Below, one piece after another: positions 15,714 to 24,854 of a DNA stretch of 64,000 nucleotides. The stretch is from Stenotrophomonas tumulicola (GTDB lineage: Bacteria; Pseudomonadota; Gammaproteobacteria; Xanthomonadales; Xanthomonadaceae). Position numbers and translations under genes: made by a program. The stretch covers positions 1,054,001-1,118,000 of the forward strand of contig NZ_JACGXS010000001.1 in the NCBI RefSeq assembly GCF_014117215.1, given 5' to 3'. The stretch's first letter is position 1; every line of letters starts with the position of its first letter. The notes below the pieces were generated by a model. That model was not told the origin of the DNA and made no database searches. It worked only from the letters and a program-made list of their open reading frames with translations.

Positions 15714-15729
15714 CATTGATTAATCAATG
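15714..15729. repeat. Perfect 16-bp palindrome CATTGATTAATCAATG
   Basis: The sequence is its own reverse complement over 16 bp in an otherwise GC-rich area. It could be a regulator-binding site or part of a recombination site. No nearby gene start uses it clearly. Confidence 0.6.
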
Positions 15730-15963
15730 AGATACAGAATCATAGTTTTGCGCGTGCAACAGGCGCAGCTCATATCCGGCGTCGGTCATGGGGGCTCGGT
15801 CCTTGGGCCAGTATCGCGCCCACCTAGCAACTTGCCCTCACCCGCGGGCTATGCCCGCAAAGGTAAGGGAAGCCGGTACTTGGCTGGCATTGAACAGCAC
15901 TGGCTGCGGTCGGCTGAGCACCCGATTAGGATCCATCGGACATCGCCTGCGCGACGCGAGCGC

Positions 15964-16608
15964 CTACTCGCATCTCAGCCACTCGATTTCGTCCAGTACA
16001 CGTTTGTCCTGGGATGCGAATGACGTTGGCAGACGCTCACCAGCCATGAAGGAATACACCACTGCGTAGTCGGGCCCTCGCAGCCTCCGGTTGCAGATGT
16101 AGCCCCGGTGCACCGCGGCGAAGCTGCACGCGGCCATCAATTCGTCTTCCCCTTCCACGGCCTGGCGCGGCGAGTCGCCCTGGCGCCAGATGAACCACGC
16201 GCCGTCCTCGCTTGGGTCGGGAATGGCCAGCACCGTAGCATCCAGACGCTGGGCCTGATCTATTCGAGATACGGCGATTTTTGCGATGTATGCGTCTGCC
16301 CGGAAGTCCACAAACCGCCATCCGCCAAAATCGCTTTGGTCCATGACCGCCAACGAGATCAGCCCGTCGGCGCCGCTGCATCCATCGCCGCCCTCACGGC
16401 ACCTGCCACGGAGCGCAAAACCGCCGTGAACCACATCGCTTTGACCGGGTCTGGACGGGGTGATGTCGACGGAGTGCGGTACGCAGAAGTCACCGCGCGC
16501 GCCGTCGATCCGGTACATCGTCGTCGAGTCGCCGCATCCGGCCAGCGCAACGGCCGTAAGCATCAAGGCCAGCCTAGTTCTTGCAACTTGGGGACGGGCA
16601 GTAGTCAT
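15964..16608 (-). CDS. Putative lipoprotein of unknown function
   Basis: The start is placed at the ATG ending at 16608, with GGAG 6 nt upstream; a longer frame upstream is not protein-like. The signal sequence runs through LALMLTAVALAGC, giving a lipobox LAGC at about residue 25. The mature part of about 190 aa has six or more Cys residues (DFCVPHSVDI, GRCREGGDGCSG, AACSFAAVHRGYICNRRLRG), so disulfides are likely in the periplasm or outside. A WFIWRQGDSP motif is present. I recognise no family. The upstream truncated gene overlaps its start by about 35 bp, so the two were probably an operon. Confidence 0.65.
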   Translation of the reverse strand: MTTARPQVARTRLALMLTAVALAGCGDSTTMYRIDGARGDFCVPHSVDITPSRPGQSDVVHGGFALRGRCREGGDGCSGADGLISLAVMDQSDFGGWRFVDFRADAYIAKIAVSRIDQAQRLDATVLAIPDPSEDGAWFIWRQGDSPRQAVEGEDELMAACSFAAVHRGYICNRRLRGPDYAVVYSFMAGERLPTSFASQDKRVLDEIEWLRCE

Positions 16609-16777
16609 AGACACTCCGTGATGTGCCGCCGATGGCATTGAGCACTTTTTCCAGCGCATCGACCTTGTAACCTCCAAATATCTTCGGACCAGCGCCGCTT
16701 TTGATGAACACTGCCTCGTGGAACTCGCCGATGATGGCGCGATCGATGGTTTCAGGCCGGCTATGACACCACGGGCA
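16574..16777 (-). pseudogene. C-terminal fragment of an unknown gene upstream of the lipoprotein
   Basis: The minus-strand frame reads ETIDRAIIGEFHEAVFIKSG, then GYKVDALEKVLNAIGG and a Cys-containing end, before a TAG stop inside the following gene. It looks like genuine protein but is closed upstream by a TGA without a start codon. It is therefore a truncated or frameshifted gene, probably lost to a recombination event near 16780. Confidence 0.45.
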
Positions 16778-16933
16778 TCACCTCTTTGCCCGGCCTGAGT
16801 CAGTCTGACCATGAAATATTCATGAGGATGCCTCGGGTCATGAAAGTACCTCCCGCGCGGGCGCCCTACTCTCGCGACCCTGCCCTGCTCAACCCTGGAT
16901 TTGCCAGCGACGCTGGAGCATAGAAAGACCCTG

Positions 16934-17491
16934 CTAGCGAGCCGGGGCTTTGGTCTTCAGAGCGAACTGACTGCAATCCTTCGGCTCAACAGCCGGCACT
17001 GGCATGGGGGACGTTGTTTCGCCTGTCGCGCCCTTATGCCCCTCTGAAGCCGACATCTCACTTAGCGCCTCCAGGTCTGACGCGGGCAATCGAGTACCCA
17101 CGCCATTGAGGTGATAGAACCGCTCGAAGATGTTACCGCCCGAGCCAGTTGCAGCCGGTACGAATTCGATCGTGAGGGTATTACCTGTGGTGGCCTCTTT
17201 CGCCCGTTTAGCAGACGGCCCCCAAGTCACAATGCCCTTCACCAACTCCCCGCCTACCGCCACTTCCGCGTTGTCCTTTACACCAAGTTGCAGGGCCACA
17301 GTGGCTTTCCCCAGCTTCATTCCAGCACGCGCCTCATCCTGCCCGCGACTCGTCTCGATCAGCGCATTCTGTACCTCACAGATTGCCTCCGAGAGCGTCA
17401 TCGTCGGCTGCGACTCTTTGGTAAGGCCCCCAAAACATCCCGCCGACCCGAAACACGCCAGCGCGATGCCGGCGATCTGCCAGTTCTTCAT
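16934..17491 (-). CDS. Putative lipoprotein, possible Trypco2-like domain
   Basis: The N-terminus MKNWQIAGIALACFGSAGC is a lipoprotein signal with the lipobox Cys at residue 19. The segment MTLSEAICEVQNALIETSRG followed by KATVALQLGVKDNAEVAVGG and NTLTIEFVP resembles the small Trypco2-type domain (one helix then a sheet), but this is a low-confidence resemblance. The C-terminal 50 residues are low-complexity and Pro/Thr-rich. It is the last gene of the variable region before the two-component system. Its function is unknown. Confidence 0.6.
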   Translation of the reverse strand: MKNWQIAGIALACFGSAGCFGGLTKESQPTMTLSEAICEVQNALIETSRGQDEARAGMKLGKATVALQLGVKDNAEVAVGGELVKGIVTWGPSAKRAKEATTGNTLTIEFVPAATGSGGNIFERFYHLNGVGTRLPASDLEALSEMSASEGHKGATGETTSPMPVPAVEPKDCSQFALKTKAPAR

Positions 17492-17743
17492 GTCTTGCCC
17501 CCCTGTGGGCGGGATTGCCCCGCGCGGGTGAGGATACTAGAGGAACGTGCACTGATAGCGTCACGTCTCTGCCCGGCCTGAACCCTGACGCATCAGCACT
17601 GCGCAACAGCAAAGGATCCGAGCAGGCAGAAGGGCGATCTTGCGAGCCAGCATTGATGGCGGATCATAGGACGATAGCCGCTCCTTAGGCACCGTTTTGG
17701 CAAGGTTGGAAGATTCCTGCCCACATCACAACGCCCGGACAGA

Positions 17744-17804
17744 ATTTATAAATAAAACCCTGTACAAACAACTACATAAACAGTATTTATAATCTAATTT
17801 ATAA
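17744..17804. promoter_or_regulatory. AT-rich promoter region with three ATTTATAA copies
   Basis: ATTTATAA occurs at 17744-17751, 17785-17792 and 17797-17804 within a markedly AT-rich tract, about 130 bp before the response regulator start. This is the probable promoter region of the two-component operon; the repeats could be promoter elements or binding sites for the regulator or for a nucleoid protein. Confidence 0.45.
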
Positions 17805-17929
17805 CATCGCCACTCCGGCGTCGCGCAGCAACCCGCCATGTTCACGCAATCTTCCTGTAATACGTTGCGCAGCTACCGAACATCCATCCCCTACTCCCAT
17901 CCCCGGGACCCACGGACCGGAGCCCCGCG

Positions 17930-18604
17930 ATGCACATCCTGCTTGTCGAAGACGAAGCCGAACTGGCCACCACGCTCAGGAACGCCCTGCAGCGCGAGCG
18001 GTACGTAGTGGACGTGGCCAACAGCCTGGCGCTGGCCAGGGAGTCAGCGCAGTGTGGATTGCACGATCTGGTCCTGCTGGACCGCACCCTGCCCGATGGC
18101 GACGGGCTGACCTTGATTCCCGTATTGCGCAGCAGGAACCCTGGCGTGCCGGTGATCGTGCTGAGCGCGCTGGACCAGCTGCCAGACCGTATCGAAGGCC
18201 TGGATGAAGGTGCAGACGATTATCTCGCCAAGCCCTTTGCCCTGGAGGAACTGTTTGCGCGGATCCGCGCCGTACGTCGTCGGCCAAGCGGGCTGCACAT
18301 CGAAACCGTCAACGTCGGCAGGCTGGTGTTCGACCCCATGTCGGGCGAGACCACCGTGGCCGGGCAACGGCTCGACCTGCCCCGCCGCGAGATCCGCGTG
18401 CTGGGGGCGCTGGCCAGGCGGCTTGGCCGCACCGTGCTGCGGGAGTCGATTGAAATGGCCGTATACGGATTCGACGACGGCATCCATTCCAATACGCTGG
18501 ACTCGCACGTCTCGCGGTTGCGGCGCAAGCTGGCCGACGCCGATGCCGGCGTCGAGATCCATGCCATCCGGGGCGTTGGATACCTGATGCGGGAAAGCAA
18601 GTAA
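17930..18604 (+). CDS. OmpR/PhoB-family response regulator
   Basis: A 224-aa two-domain regulator. The receiver (1-120) has the acidic pocket in LLVEDEAE, the phosphoacceptor D51 in LVLLDRTLPDGDG, Ser/Ala of switch VIVLSALD and the Lys in LAKPF. The C-terminal winged-helix (about 128-222) has the recognition helix region NTLDSHVSRLRRKL and the hairpin IRGVGYLM. It belongs to the QseB/PmrA/BasR subgroup in general appearance. It overlaps the sensor kinase gene by TAATG. The stimulus and targets are unknown; the adjacent efflux genes are possible targets. Confidence 0.93.
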   Translation: MHILLVEDEAELATTLRNALQRERYVVDVANSLALARESAQCGLHDLVLLDRTLPDGDGLTLIPVLRSRNPGVPVIVLSALDQLPDRIEGLDEGADDYLAKPFALEELFARIRAVRRRPSGLHIETVNVGRLVFDPMSGETTVAGQRLDLPRREIRVLGALARRLGRTVLRESIEMAVYGFDDGIHSNTLDSHVSRLRRKLADADAGVEIHAIRGVGYLMRESK

Positions 18605-19959
18605 TGGCGCGTCGCCCGTCGTTGAAGTGGCCGCTGATCATCAAGCCATTGATCTTCCATCTGCTGGCGTTGCTGATCGCCTTCTTCGCCCTGCTGATGG
18701 TGCTGGTGCGCGCCGACAGCGGCGGCTACTACACCATCCAGACATTTGCCCCGATAGCGGTCAATGCCGTGCAGCGCGACGACCAGGGCCGGCTGTACGT
18801 GCAGCCCACGCCGGAGTTCACCGAGGCATTGAAGGCAGCGCCGGACGCGTGGTTCATCGCCCAGGACCAGCAAGGGCACCACGTAACGTATGGCAACGTG
18901 CCGCAGGTCTATGCCTCCTTGGTGGGGGGGCTGGCCAGCATCCCCTATGGCGACCTGCGCGGACGGGAAAAGACCGATGGACTGGCCGCGGCGGTGCGCC
19001 AACACTCGGGCCCGGCAGGCCGGCTCACGATCATGGCCCATGGCGAGGTGGACACGCTGACGTGGATGATGGCGCTTGCCGCCCACGTCATCACCCTGCC
19101 GATCTTCCTGATGCTGGCACTGGTGACCCTGATCGTGACGCCCATCATCGTCAAGCGCGCGTTGGCTGGCGTGGAGCGCACCGCGCGCGAAGCCCGTGAA
19201 ATCTCCGCCAGCCGCCGCGGCATCCGCCTTACCGAAACAGCCGTTCCGGTAGAGATCGTGCCCTTGGTGACGGCGGTTAACGAGGCCCTGGACAGGCTGG
19301 ATGAAGGGCACGAACGCCAGCGCCGCTTCATCGCCGCGGCGGCACATGAGCTGCGGACACCCATCGCGATCCTGAAAGTGAAGATCGATGCGGCGGACGA
19401 ATCCACCTCGCGCAGCCTCGCCGTCGAAGTGGCACGCCTGGCAACATTGGCCGAGCAGTTGCTTGACCTGCATCGCCTGGACGATGACGGCCATAAGGAA
19501 ACCATCAACCTGGCGCGGCTGGCCAAGCGGGTTGCCGCCGACCTGGCCCCCCTGCTCATCCAGTCCGGGCGAACCGTCGCGGTAGCGGTGGAGCCCCATG
19601 CCCCGGTGCTGGGCGAAACCGGCGCCATCGAACGGGTGATATCGAACCTGGTGTTGAATGCCGCCGAACATGGTGGGCGCCACGTCATCGTGCGGGTGCA
19701 GGATACGTGTATCGAAGTCGAGGACGACGGTCCGGGCATTCCCGCCAGCGAACGCGAGCGCGTGTTCGAGCCCTTCCAGCGGTTGCGCCCGCGGCAGACC
19801 GGTGCCGGCCTGGGCCTGAACCTGGTCAAGCAGGTCATCGACCGCCACGGCGGGCACGTCACGATTCTCGATGCCCCTGACGGAGGCGCATTGATCCGCA
19901 TCGAACTGCCGCCGCATCCCGGCGTCACCAGCAAGGTCAACACGCTTGCCGAGGGCTGA
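18604..19959 (+). CDS. Sensor histidine kinase
   Basis: A 451-aa inner-membrane kinase, partner of the preceding regulator. TM1 (about 12-36, IIKPLIFHLLALLIAFFALL) and TM2 (about 160-185, MALAAHVITLPIFLMLALVT) enclose a periplasmic sensor of about 120 aa, followed by a HAMP-like linker. The H-box is FIAAAAHELRTPIAILK, the N-box NLVLNAAEHGG, the G1 box VEDDGPGIP and the G2 box GAGLGLNLVKQ. All catalytic elements are present. The periplasmic domain has no recognised ligand motif. Confidence 0.93.
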   Translation: MARRPSLKWPLIIKPLIFHLLALLIAFFALLMVLVRADSGGYYTIQTFAPIAVNAVQRDDQGRLYVQPTPEFTEALKAAPDAWFIAQDQQGHHVTYGNVPQVYASLVGGLASIPYGDLRGREKTDGLAAAVRQHSGPAGRLTIMAHGEVDTLTWMMALAAHVITLPIFLMLALVTLIVTPIIVKRALAGVERTAREAREISASRRGIRLTETAVPVEIVPLVTAVNEALDRLDEGHERQRRFIAAAAHELRTPIAILKVKIDAADESTSRSLAVEVARLATLAEQLLDLHRLDDDGHKETINLARLAKRVAADLAPLLIQSGRTVAVAVEPHAPVLGETGAIERVISNLVLNAAEHGGRHVIVRVQDTCIEVEDDGPGIPASERERVFEPFQRLRPRQTGAGLGLNLVKQVIDRHGGHVTILDAPDGGALIRIELPPHPGVTSKVNTLAEG

Positions 19960-20084
19960 CTGGCGGCTGTCCGCCCGCCCCTGCCTGCCCGGATCGGCAA
20001 GCTTGCGGCAATGTTGCGCGGCCAGCATGGAAATCGATGGCGTGGCAGCGCCATCGCGTTCCGTCCTGACAGGAAGCCTGCAAC

Positions 20085-20858
20085 GTGTCCAAGGAAGCCT
20101 CTCCGCCTCGACCGGCGAACACCCCCCGCACAACCGCTGAACCACTGTCTTCAACGCTTACCGCTGCGGCCTGGAACCGGCGGCAGAAGCCTCGTCGGCT
20201 GCATGGCCCCGCACAGTGGCCGCGCTGGTTGCGCTCCATTCCTGAGGCCGAGCGCTCCGGTGCGCTCAGCCACCTGTTCACCGCACTGTTCTTCGCCATC
20301 CCCGGTGCTGCCCTCGCCTTCGCCGGCAGCCTGCGCGCATCGGCGGCCCTGTCGCTGGCGGTGCTGTTGTTCGTCGCTGTACACGCCGCGCTGCATGTAC
20401 TGTCTGCCCTGCACCACGCCCGACGCGGCATCGCCTCGCCGCTGCTGCGCAGCGTGGACCGGCACCTGCCCTGCCTGATGGTGGCCGGCACCCTCATTCC
20501 GTTGGCCGCGCACGCGGGTGGCCACGTGCCGATGATCCTGCTTGCGCTGGCCTGGCTGGCTTCGGGTGTGCTCGTGGCATCCAGCATGCACGGCGTCCCT
20601 GCGCACCCCATATGGCGTGGCGTTCTGCGGACAGCATCGGCAGCGCTGCTGTTGCTGGCGGCTGTCCTGCTCAGCCTGCCAGTGGCCGGGCCGCTGCTCG
20701 CATGGCTGCTGGCCGGTGCACTGTGCTGCGCCGCCAGCCTCGGCCTGCAGTGGCATCCCCGCCATCGGCTCGCTGCGATGCTTCGGCATGCCCTGCTGCC
20801 GCTCGGCAGCCTTTGCCACTTCATCGCCGTGGCATTGATCGCCGTACCTGCCGCCTGA
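20085..20858 (+). CDS. Hemolysin III / PAQR-like integral membrane protein
   Basis: The 257-aa protein has about 60 hydrophilic N-terminal residues and then seven hydrophobic segments. Signature-like pieces are SHLFTALFFAIPGAALAF, LSALHHARRG and VDRHLPCLMVAGTLIPLAA, which fit the His and Asp positions of the HlyIII/PAQR family (S-x-LYH and D-x-x-x-IxxxAGxxTP). The start is a GTG. It is separated from the kinase gene by 125 bp and precedes a MacAB-type efflux pair on the same strand. The biochemical role of the family in bacteria is not settled; the match is by eye. Confidence 0.65.
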   Translation: MSKEASPPRPANTPRTTAEPLSSTLTAAAWNRRQKPRRLHGPAQWPRWLRSIPEAERSGALSHLFTALFFAIPGAALAFAGSLRASAALSLAVLLFVAVHAALHVLSALHHARRGIASPLLRSVDRHLPCLMVAGTLIPLAAHAGGHVPMILLALAWLASGVLVASSMHGVPAHPIWRGVLRTASAALLLLAAVLLSLPVAGPLLAWLLAGALCCAASLGLQWHPRHRLAAMLRHALLPLGSLCHFIAVALIAVPAA

Positions 20859-20976
20859 CATCGCCAACGGCAACGCAAGGTTCGCGCAATCCTGCACATC
20901 GACACTCGACGGCTGTCGACGCCTGCCATCCAGCACGCGCCCCTATCTGCGAGGACCCTTCGATGCCCTGCCCCCC

Positions 20977-22218
20977 ATGGACGCTGCGCCCGTGAGCGCC
21001 GCCGCCCCCAAACGCCGCCGCCTGCTGGTCGGTGCCGCCGTGCTGCTCTGCGCGGGGGTCGCCGCCTACGCCTGGCTGGCACCCGAGCCACCCCCGGCGC
21101 TGGAGGTAGCACCCGTGGTACGCGGCGACATCGAGCAGGTGGTGGAGGCAACCGGCACGCTGAAGCCCTCGCGGCTGGTCAGCGTGGGTGCGCAGGTATC
21201 CGGCCGCATCGAAACACTGCACGTAAAACTGGGCGACAAGGTGAAAGCCGGCGACCTGATCGCCGAAATCGATTCGCGCACCCAGCGCAACACGTTGCAG
21301 AGCGCGCAGGCGGCCCAGCGCAGCGCACGTGCCAACCGCGACGCCCTGGCCGCCGACCTGCGCCAGCACGAACTGACGTTGCAGCGCCAGCAGCGCCTGG
21401 TCGCGTCGCAGCTGGTGGCCCGTGCCGACTTCGACGCCGCCAGGACCAGGGTGGACGCCACCCGCGAACAGGTCGCGGCGCTGGATGGGGAAATCGTGCA
21501 ACGCCAGACCGATGTCGACGTTGCGCAGACCAACCTGGAATACACCCGCATCACCGCCCCCACCGATGGCACCGTGCTTGCGGTGGTGGCCCGCCAGGGC
21601 CAGACGGTCAATGCGGTGCAGAGCGCACCGACCATCGTCATGCTGGGCAACCAGGATGTCATGACCGTCTATGCCGAGATATCCGAAGCCGACGTGGTGC
21701 ACACCACGCTGGGACAGGAGGCGTTCTTCACCATCCTGGGGGATACCGGCCGACGCTACAGCAGCACCCTGCGCGACATCGCCCCGGCGCCGGAATCGAT
21801 CATCAACGAAGACACCTCCAGCTTGGCATCGCCGGCTTTGTCCGCCGGCGGCAGCCGTACCGCGATGTACTACAACGGCCAGTTCGACGTGGACAATGCA
21901 GACGGACGGCTGCGCAGCTACATGACCGCACAGGTGCGCATCGTGCTTGGCCGGGCGTCGAACGTACTCACCATTCCCTCGGCTGCACTCGGCCCGCGCG
22001 CCGGCGATGGCAGTTATACCGTGCAGGTCCGTGGCGCCGACGGCCACCCGGCTCCACGTCGCATCACCACCGGGCTGGACGACCAGATACAGGTAGAGAT
22101 CAGGAGCGGCCTGGAGGAAGGCGAACAGGTCGTGCTGGCCTCGGCCGCTGATGCCGATGGCCCGCCCGCGCCCGCCGACGGCACGCAGGCGGACCGCGCG
22201 TCCGCCCCGCCGCGATGA
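20977..22218 (+). CDS. macA: MacA-type periplasmic adaptor of an ABC efflux pump
   Basis: A 413-aa membrane-fusion protein. A membrane anchor (about 14-34) is followed by the lipoyl half VEATGTLKPSRLVSVGAQVS, an alpha-helical hairpin rich in Gln and Arg (about 105-180), the second lipoyl half TDGTVLAVVARQGQTV, and beta-barrel and membrane-proximal domains. It links the inner-membrane ABC transporter to a TolC-like outer-membrane channel, which is not encoded here. Its stop overlaps the macB start. The substrate is unknown (macrolides, peptides or siderophores are known for the family). Confidence 0.9.
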   Translation: MDAAPVSAAAPKRRRLLVGAAVLLCAGVAAYAWLAPEPPPALEVAPVVRGDIEQVVEATGTLKPSRLVSVGAQVSGRIETLHVKLGDKVKAGDLIAEIDSRTQRNTLQSAQAAQRSARANRDALAADLRQHELTLQRQQRLVASQLVARADFDAARTRVDATREQVAALDGEIVQRQTDVDVAQTNLEYTRITAPTDGTVLAVVARQGQTVNAVQSAPTIVMLGNQDVMTVYAEISEADVVHTTLGQEAFFTILGDTGRRYSSTLRDIAPAPESIINEDTSSLASPALSAGGSRTAMYYNGQFDVDNADGRLRSYMTAQVRIVLGRASNVLTIPSAALGPRAGDGSYTVQVRGADGHPAPRRITTGLDDQIQVEIRSGLEEGEQVVLASAADADGPPAPADGTQADRASAPPR

Positions 22219-24179
22219 GCACGCACATGGGCGATCCCCTGCTGCGCGTGCGTGGACTGCGCCGCGAATTTCCTGCCGGCGAACAGACGCTGGTGGTACT
22301 CGATGACGTGGACCTGGACATCCGCGCTGGCGAGCTGGTGGCGATCGTCGGCCAATCCGGTTCAGGCAAATCCACCTTGATGAACATCCTGGGCTGCCTG
22401 GACCGGCCGTCCGCCGGCTCATACCAGGTGGCGGGGCGCGAGACCGGGCAGATGTCGCCCGACGAACTGGCGGAGCTGCGCCGCGAGCATTTCGGCTTCA
22501 TCTTCCAGCGCTACCACCTGTTGAACGACCTGGGGGCGATCGGCAACGTCGAGGTCCCGGCCATCTATGCCGGCATGCCCGCGTCGGCGCGGCATGATCG
22601 TGCCACCCAGCTGTTGACCCGGCTTGGCCTGGGCGGGCGCCTGGACCACCTGCCCGGCGAGCTGTCCGGCGGCCAGCAGCAACGCGTTTCGATCGCGCGT
22701 GCGCTGATGAACGGCGGCGCGGTGATCTTCGCCGATGAGCCTACCGGTGCGCTGGATACGCACTCGGGCAAGGAAGTCATGAAGATCCTCGGCGAGCTGC
22801 ACGCCGAAGGCCACACCGTGGTGCTGGTCACCCATGACATGGCCGTGGCCGAACATGCGCAGCGCATCATCGAGATCCGCGACGGTCGCATCGTGGATGA
22901 CCGGCCCACCCGCACGTCCACCGCCAGTGGCGGCGCCACCGCCGGGTGGCAGCAGGGCAGCGACGGCGCGGGCTGGCAGGCGCTGCGTGACCGCTTCTCC
23001 GAGGCCTTCCGGATGGCCCTGCGGGCGATGAATGCACACCGCATGCGCACCTTCCTGACCATGCTCGGCATCATCATCGGCATCGCCTCGGTGGTGTCGG
23101 TGGTCGCCCTCGGCACCGGCGCGCGCCAGGCCATCCTGTCCAACATCTCCTCGCTGGGCACCAACACCATCGAGATCTATCCGGGGTCCGGCTTTGGCGA
23201 CCTGCGTTCTGCGCTGGTGGAGACCCTTACCCCCGGCGACAGCGTCGCCCTGGCGGCGCAGCCCTTCGTCGACAGTGCCACCCCGGGCGTGGCGACCACG
23301 GCCACGGCGCTGCATGGCAACCGTTCGGCCAATGCGCAGGTCCAGGGCGTGAGCGAGCAGTACTTCCGCGTCCACGGCATGAAGCTTGGCGAAGGCAGCT
23401 TCTTTGGCCACGCAGGCGTGCAGGGGTACCAGCAGGTGGTGGTGATCGATGCCAACACGCGTGCGCGGTTCTTCGCCCCGCGTGACAATCCGGTTGGGCA
23501 GACGATCCTGATCGGCAACGTACCCGTCCGGGTGGTCGGCGTGGTCAAGAAGGACACTGCGGCCGCGGGCGATGCCTCGGTGCTTCGTGTCTGGGTGCCT
23601 TACACCACGGCCATGGCACGCATGCTTGGCCAAAGCCATGTATCCAGCATCACCGTCCGCGTCTCCGATGCGATCACCATGGAAGCTGCCGAACAGGCGA
23701 TCACCCGGCTGCTGACCCGGCGCCATGGCAGCAAGGATTTCTACATGAGCAACAACGCGCAGATCCGTGAATCCATCGAGCAGACCACCGGCATCCTGAC
23801 GATGATGATCAGTTCGATCGCGGCCATCGCCCTGGTCGTTGGCGGTATCGGCGTAATGAACATCATGCTGGTCTCGGTAACTGAACGTACCCGCGAGATC
23901 GGCGTGCGCATGGCTGTGGGCGCGCGCCGCAGCGACATCCTGCAACAGTTCCTGATCGAATCGGTGCTGGTCTGCCTGCTGGGTGGGCTGCTGGGCATCG
24001 GCGTGGCGCTCGCGTTGGGCCTGGTGCTGGCGTTGGCCGACGTGGGCTTCAGCCTGGTGTTCTCGACGGAGTCCATTCTTGCAGCATTCGCCTGCTCCAG
24101 CCTGATCGGGATTGGATTCGGCTTCCTGCCTGCGCGGCGGGCAGCGCAGCTGGATCCGGTGGAGGCGTTGATCCGTTGA
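22215..24179 (+). CDS. macB: MacB-type ABC transporter (ATPase fused to permease)
   Basis: A 654-aa fusion. The N-terminal ATPase has Walker A GQSGSGKST (about 46-54), the Q-loop, signature LSGGQQQR and Walker B VIFADEPTG, with the H-loop VLVTHD. TM1 (TFLTMLGIIIGIASVVSVVA) begins the MacB permease part, followed by a periplasmic domain of about 250 aa and three C-terminal TM segments with the MAVGARRSDI coupling helix. It starts 4 bp before the end of macA (ATGA overlap), which marks an operon. It hydrolyses ATP to drive substrates from the periplasm out through a TolC-like channel. Confidence 0.93.
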   Translation: MSTHMGDPLLRVRGLRREFPAGEQTLVVLDDVDLDIRAGELVAIVGQSGSGKSTLMNILGCLDRPSAGSYQVAGRETGQMSPDELAELRREHFGFIFQRYHLLNDLGAIGNVEVPAIYAGMPASARHDRATQLLTRLGLGGRLDHLPGELSGGQQQRVSIARALMNGGAVIFADEPTGALDTHSGKEVMKILGELHAEGHTVVLVTHDMAVAEHAQRIIEIRDGRIVDDRPTRTSTASGGATAGWQQGSDGAGWQALRDRFSEAFRMALRAMNAHRMRTFLTMLGIIIGIASVVSVVALGTGARQAILSNISSLGTNTIEIYPGSGFGDLRSALVETLTPGDSVALAAQPFVDSATPGVATTATALHGNRSANAQVQGVSEQYFRVHGMKLGEGSFFGHAGVQGYQQVVVIDANTRARFFAPRDNPVGQTILIGNVPVRVVGVVKKDTAAAGDASVLRVWVPYTTAMARMLGQSHVSSITVRVSDAITMEAAEQAITRLLTRRHGSKDFYMSNNAQIRESIEQTTGILTMMISSIAAIALVVGGIGVMNIMLVSVTERTREIGVRMAVGARRSDILQQFLIESVLVCLLGGLLGIGVALALGLVLALADVGFSLVFSTESILAAFACSSLIGIGFGFLPARRAAQLDPVEALIR

Positions 24180-24385
24180 GGACGCCCCTACCCTGCCAAG
24201 GCGCGCAGCGACGCCATGAAGGATCGCCTGATCGGACGCTCCGCGGCGCGTCGTGCGCTGCAAAGTGAGAAAAGCATCCTGCTGTCGATGTGAGTAGCAC
24301 CGGAATCATGGCTACGGCAGGTTCGCGCAATGTTGCCCCTGTCTACTGCACCTCGTTGGAAGATTCCATTCAAGGAGCAATAACC

Positions 24386-24778
24386 ATGTTTCTAAAAGCT
24401 GGACGAACGGTGCTGCTGCTCGGCGCGGTAAGTCAACTGTTGATCCTGATGCCCTACGCCGGCGTCGCCCATGCACAGCAGAACCACCACCACCGTGCCG
24501 ACTGGGAACGGGACCGGGATTATCGCCCGCACGAGGATCGATACCAGAGGGAGCGGGAACGGGAGCGGGAACGCAAGCGCAAGGATGAGGCAAAGGCCAC
24601 GGGCATCGCGGTGGGCGTCGTCGGCACCGCCGTGCTGGCCGGCGTGATCGCTGCAGCGGCCAAACGCGAGAAGGAAAAGCGCGCACGAGCGGACTACTGC
24701 ATCAACCGCTATGGAAATTACGACCGCGCGAACGACACCTATCGAGCCGCAGATGGATATACCTACCGCTGCCAGTAA
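24386..24778 (+). CDS. Small exported protein with a charged RE/RK repeat
   Basis: The ATG at 24386 follows AAGGAG and starts a signal peptide (LLLGAVSQLLILMPYAGVAHAQ). The mature part begins with NHHHRADWERDRDYRPHEDR, continues into an Arg/Glu repeat (RERERERERKRKDE), a hydrophobic segment GIAVGVVGTAVLAGVIAAAA that could insert in a membrane, and a C-terminal domain with two Cys (CINRYGNYDRANDTYRAADG). The tail resembles small YMGG/RcnB-like or BA14K-like C-terminal repeats of envelope proteins, but I cannot name the family. It stands alone between macB and the EF-hand gene. Confidence 0.7.
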   Translation: MFLKAGRTVLLLGAVSQLLILMPYAGVAHAQQNHHHRADWERDRDYRPHEDRYQRERERERERKRKDEAKATGIAVGVVGTAVLAGVIAAAAKREKEKRARADYCINRYGNYDRANDTYRAADGYTYRCQ

Positions 24779-24854
24779 GGACGTGCCCATGCCACCCGGG
24801 CGGTGCATGTCGCACGCCATCTCCGTACGCTTGAATCCAAGGAACAGACCAAAC

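Larger units (their letters stand above)
15116..15963. other. Long non-coding interval at the edge of the island
   Basis: About 850 bp without a convincing gene. It contains a triple CCGAGT tandem around 15391-15410, a dyad with NtrC-like spacing (15640-15656), a 16-bp palindrome (15714-15729) and a small GCGGGC/GCCCGC hairpin at 15844-15858. One open frame on the minus strand has low-complexity composition and was not accepted. The region may hold an insertion boundary. Confidence 0.4.

Noticed and set aside
18220..20154. 644-codon minus-strand frame
   Set aside because: It is antisense to the clear response regulator and histidine kinase and has the Gln/His/Arg-rich composition of a shadow frame in GC-rich DNA.
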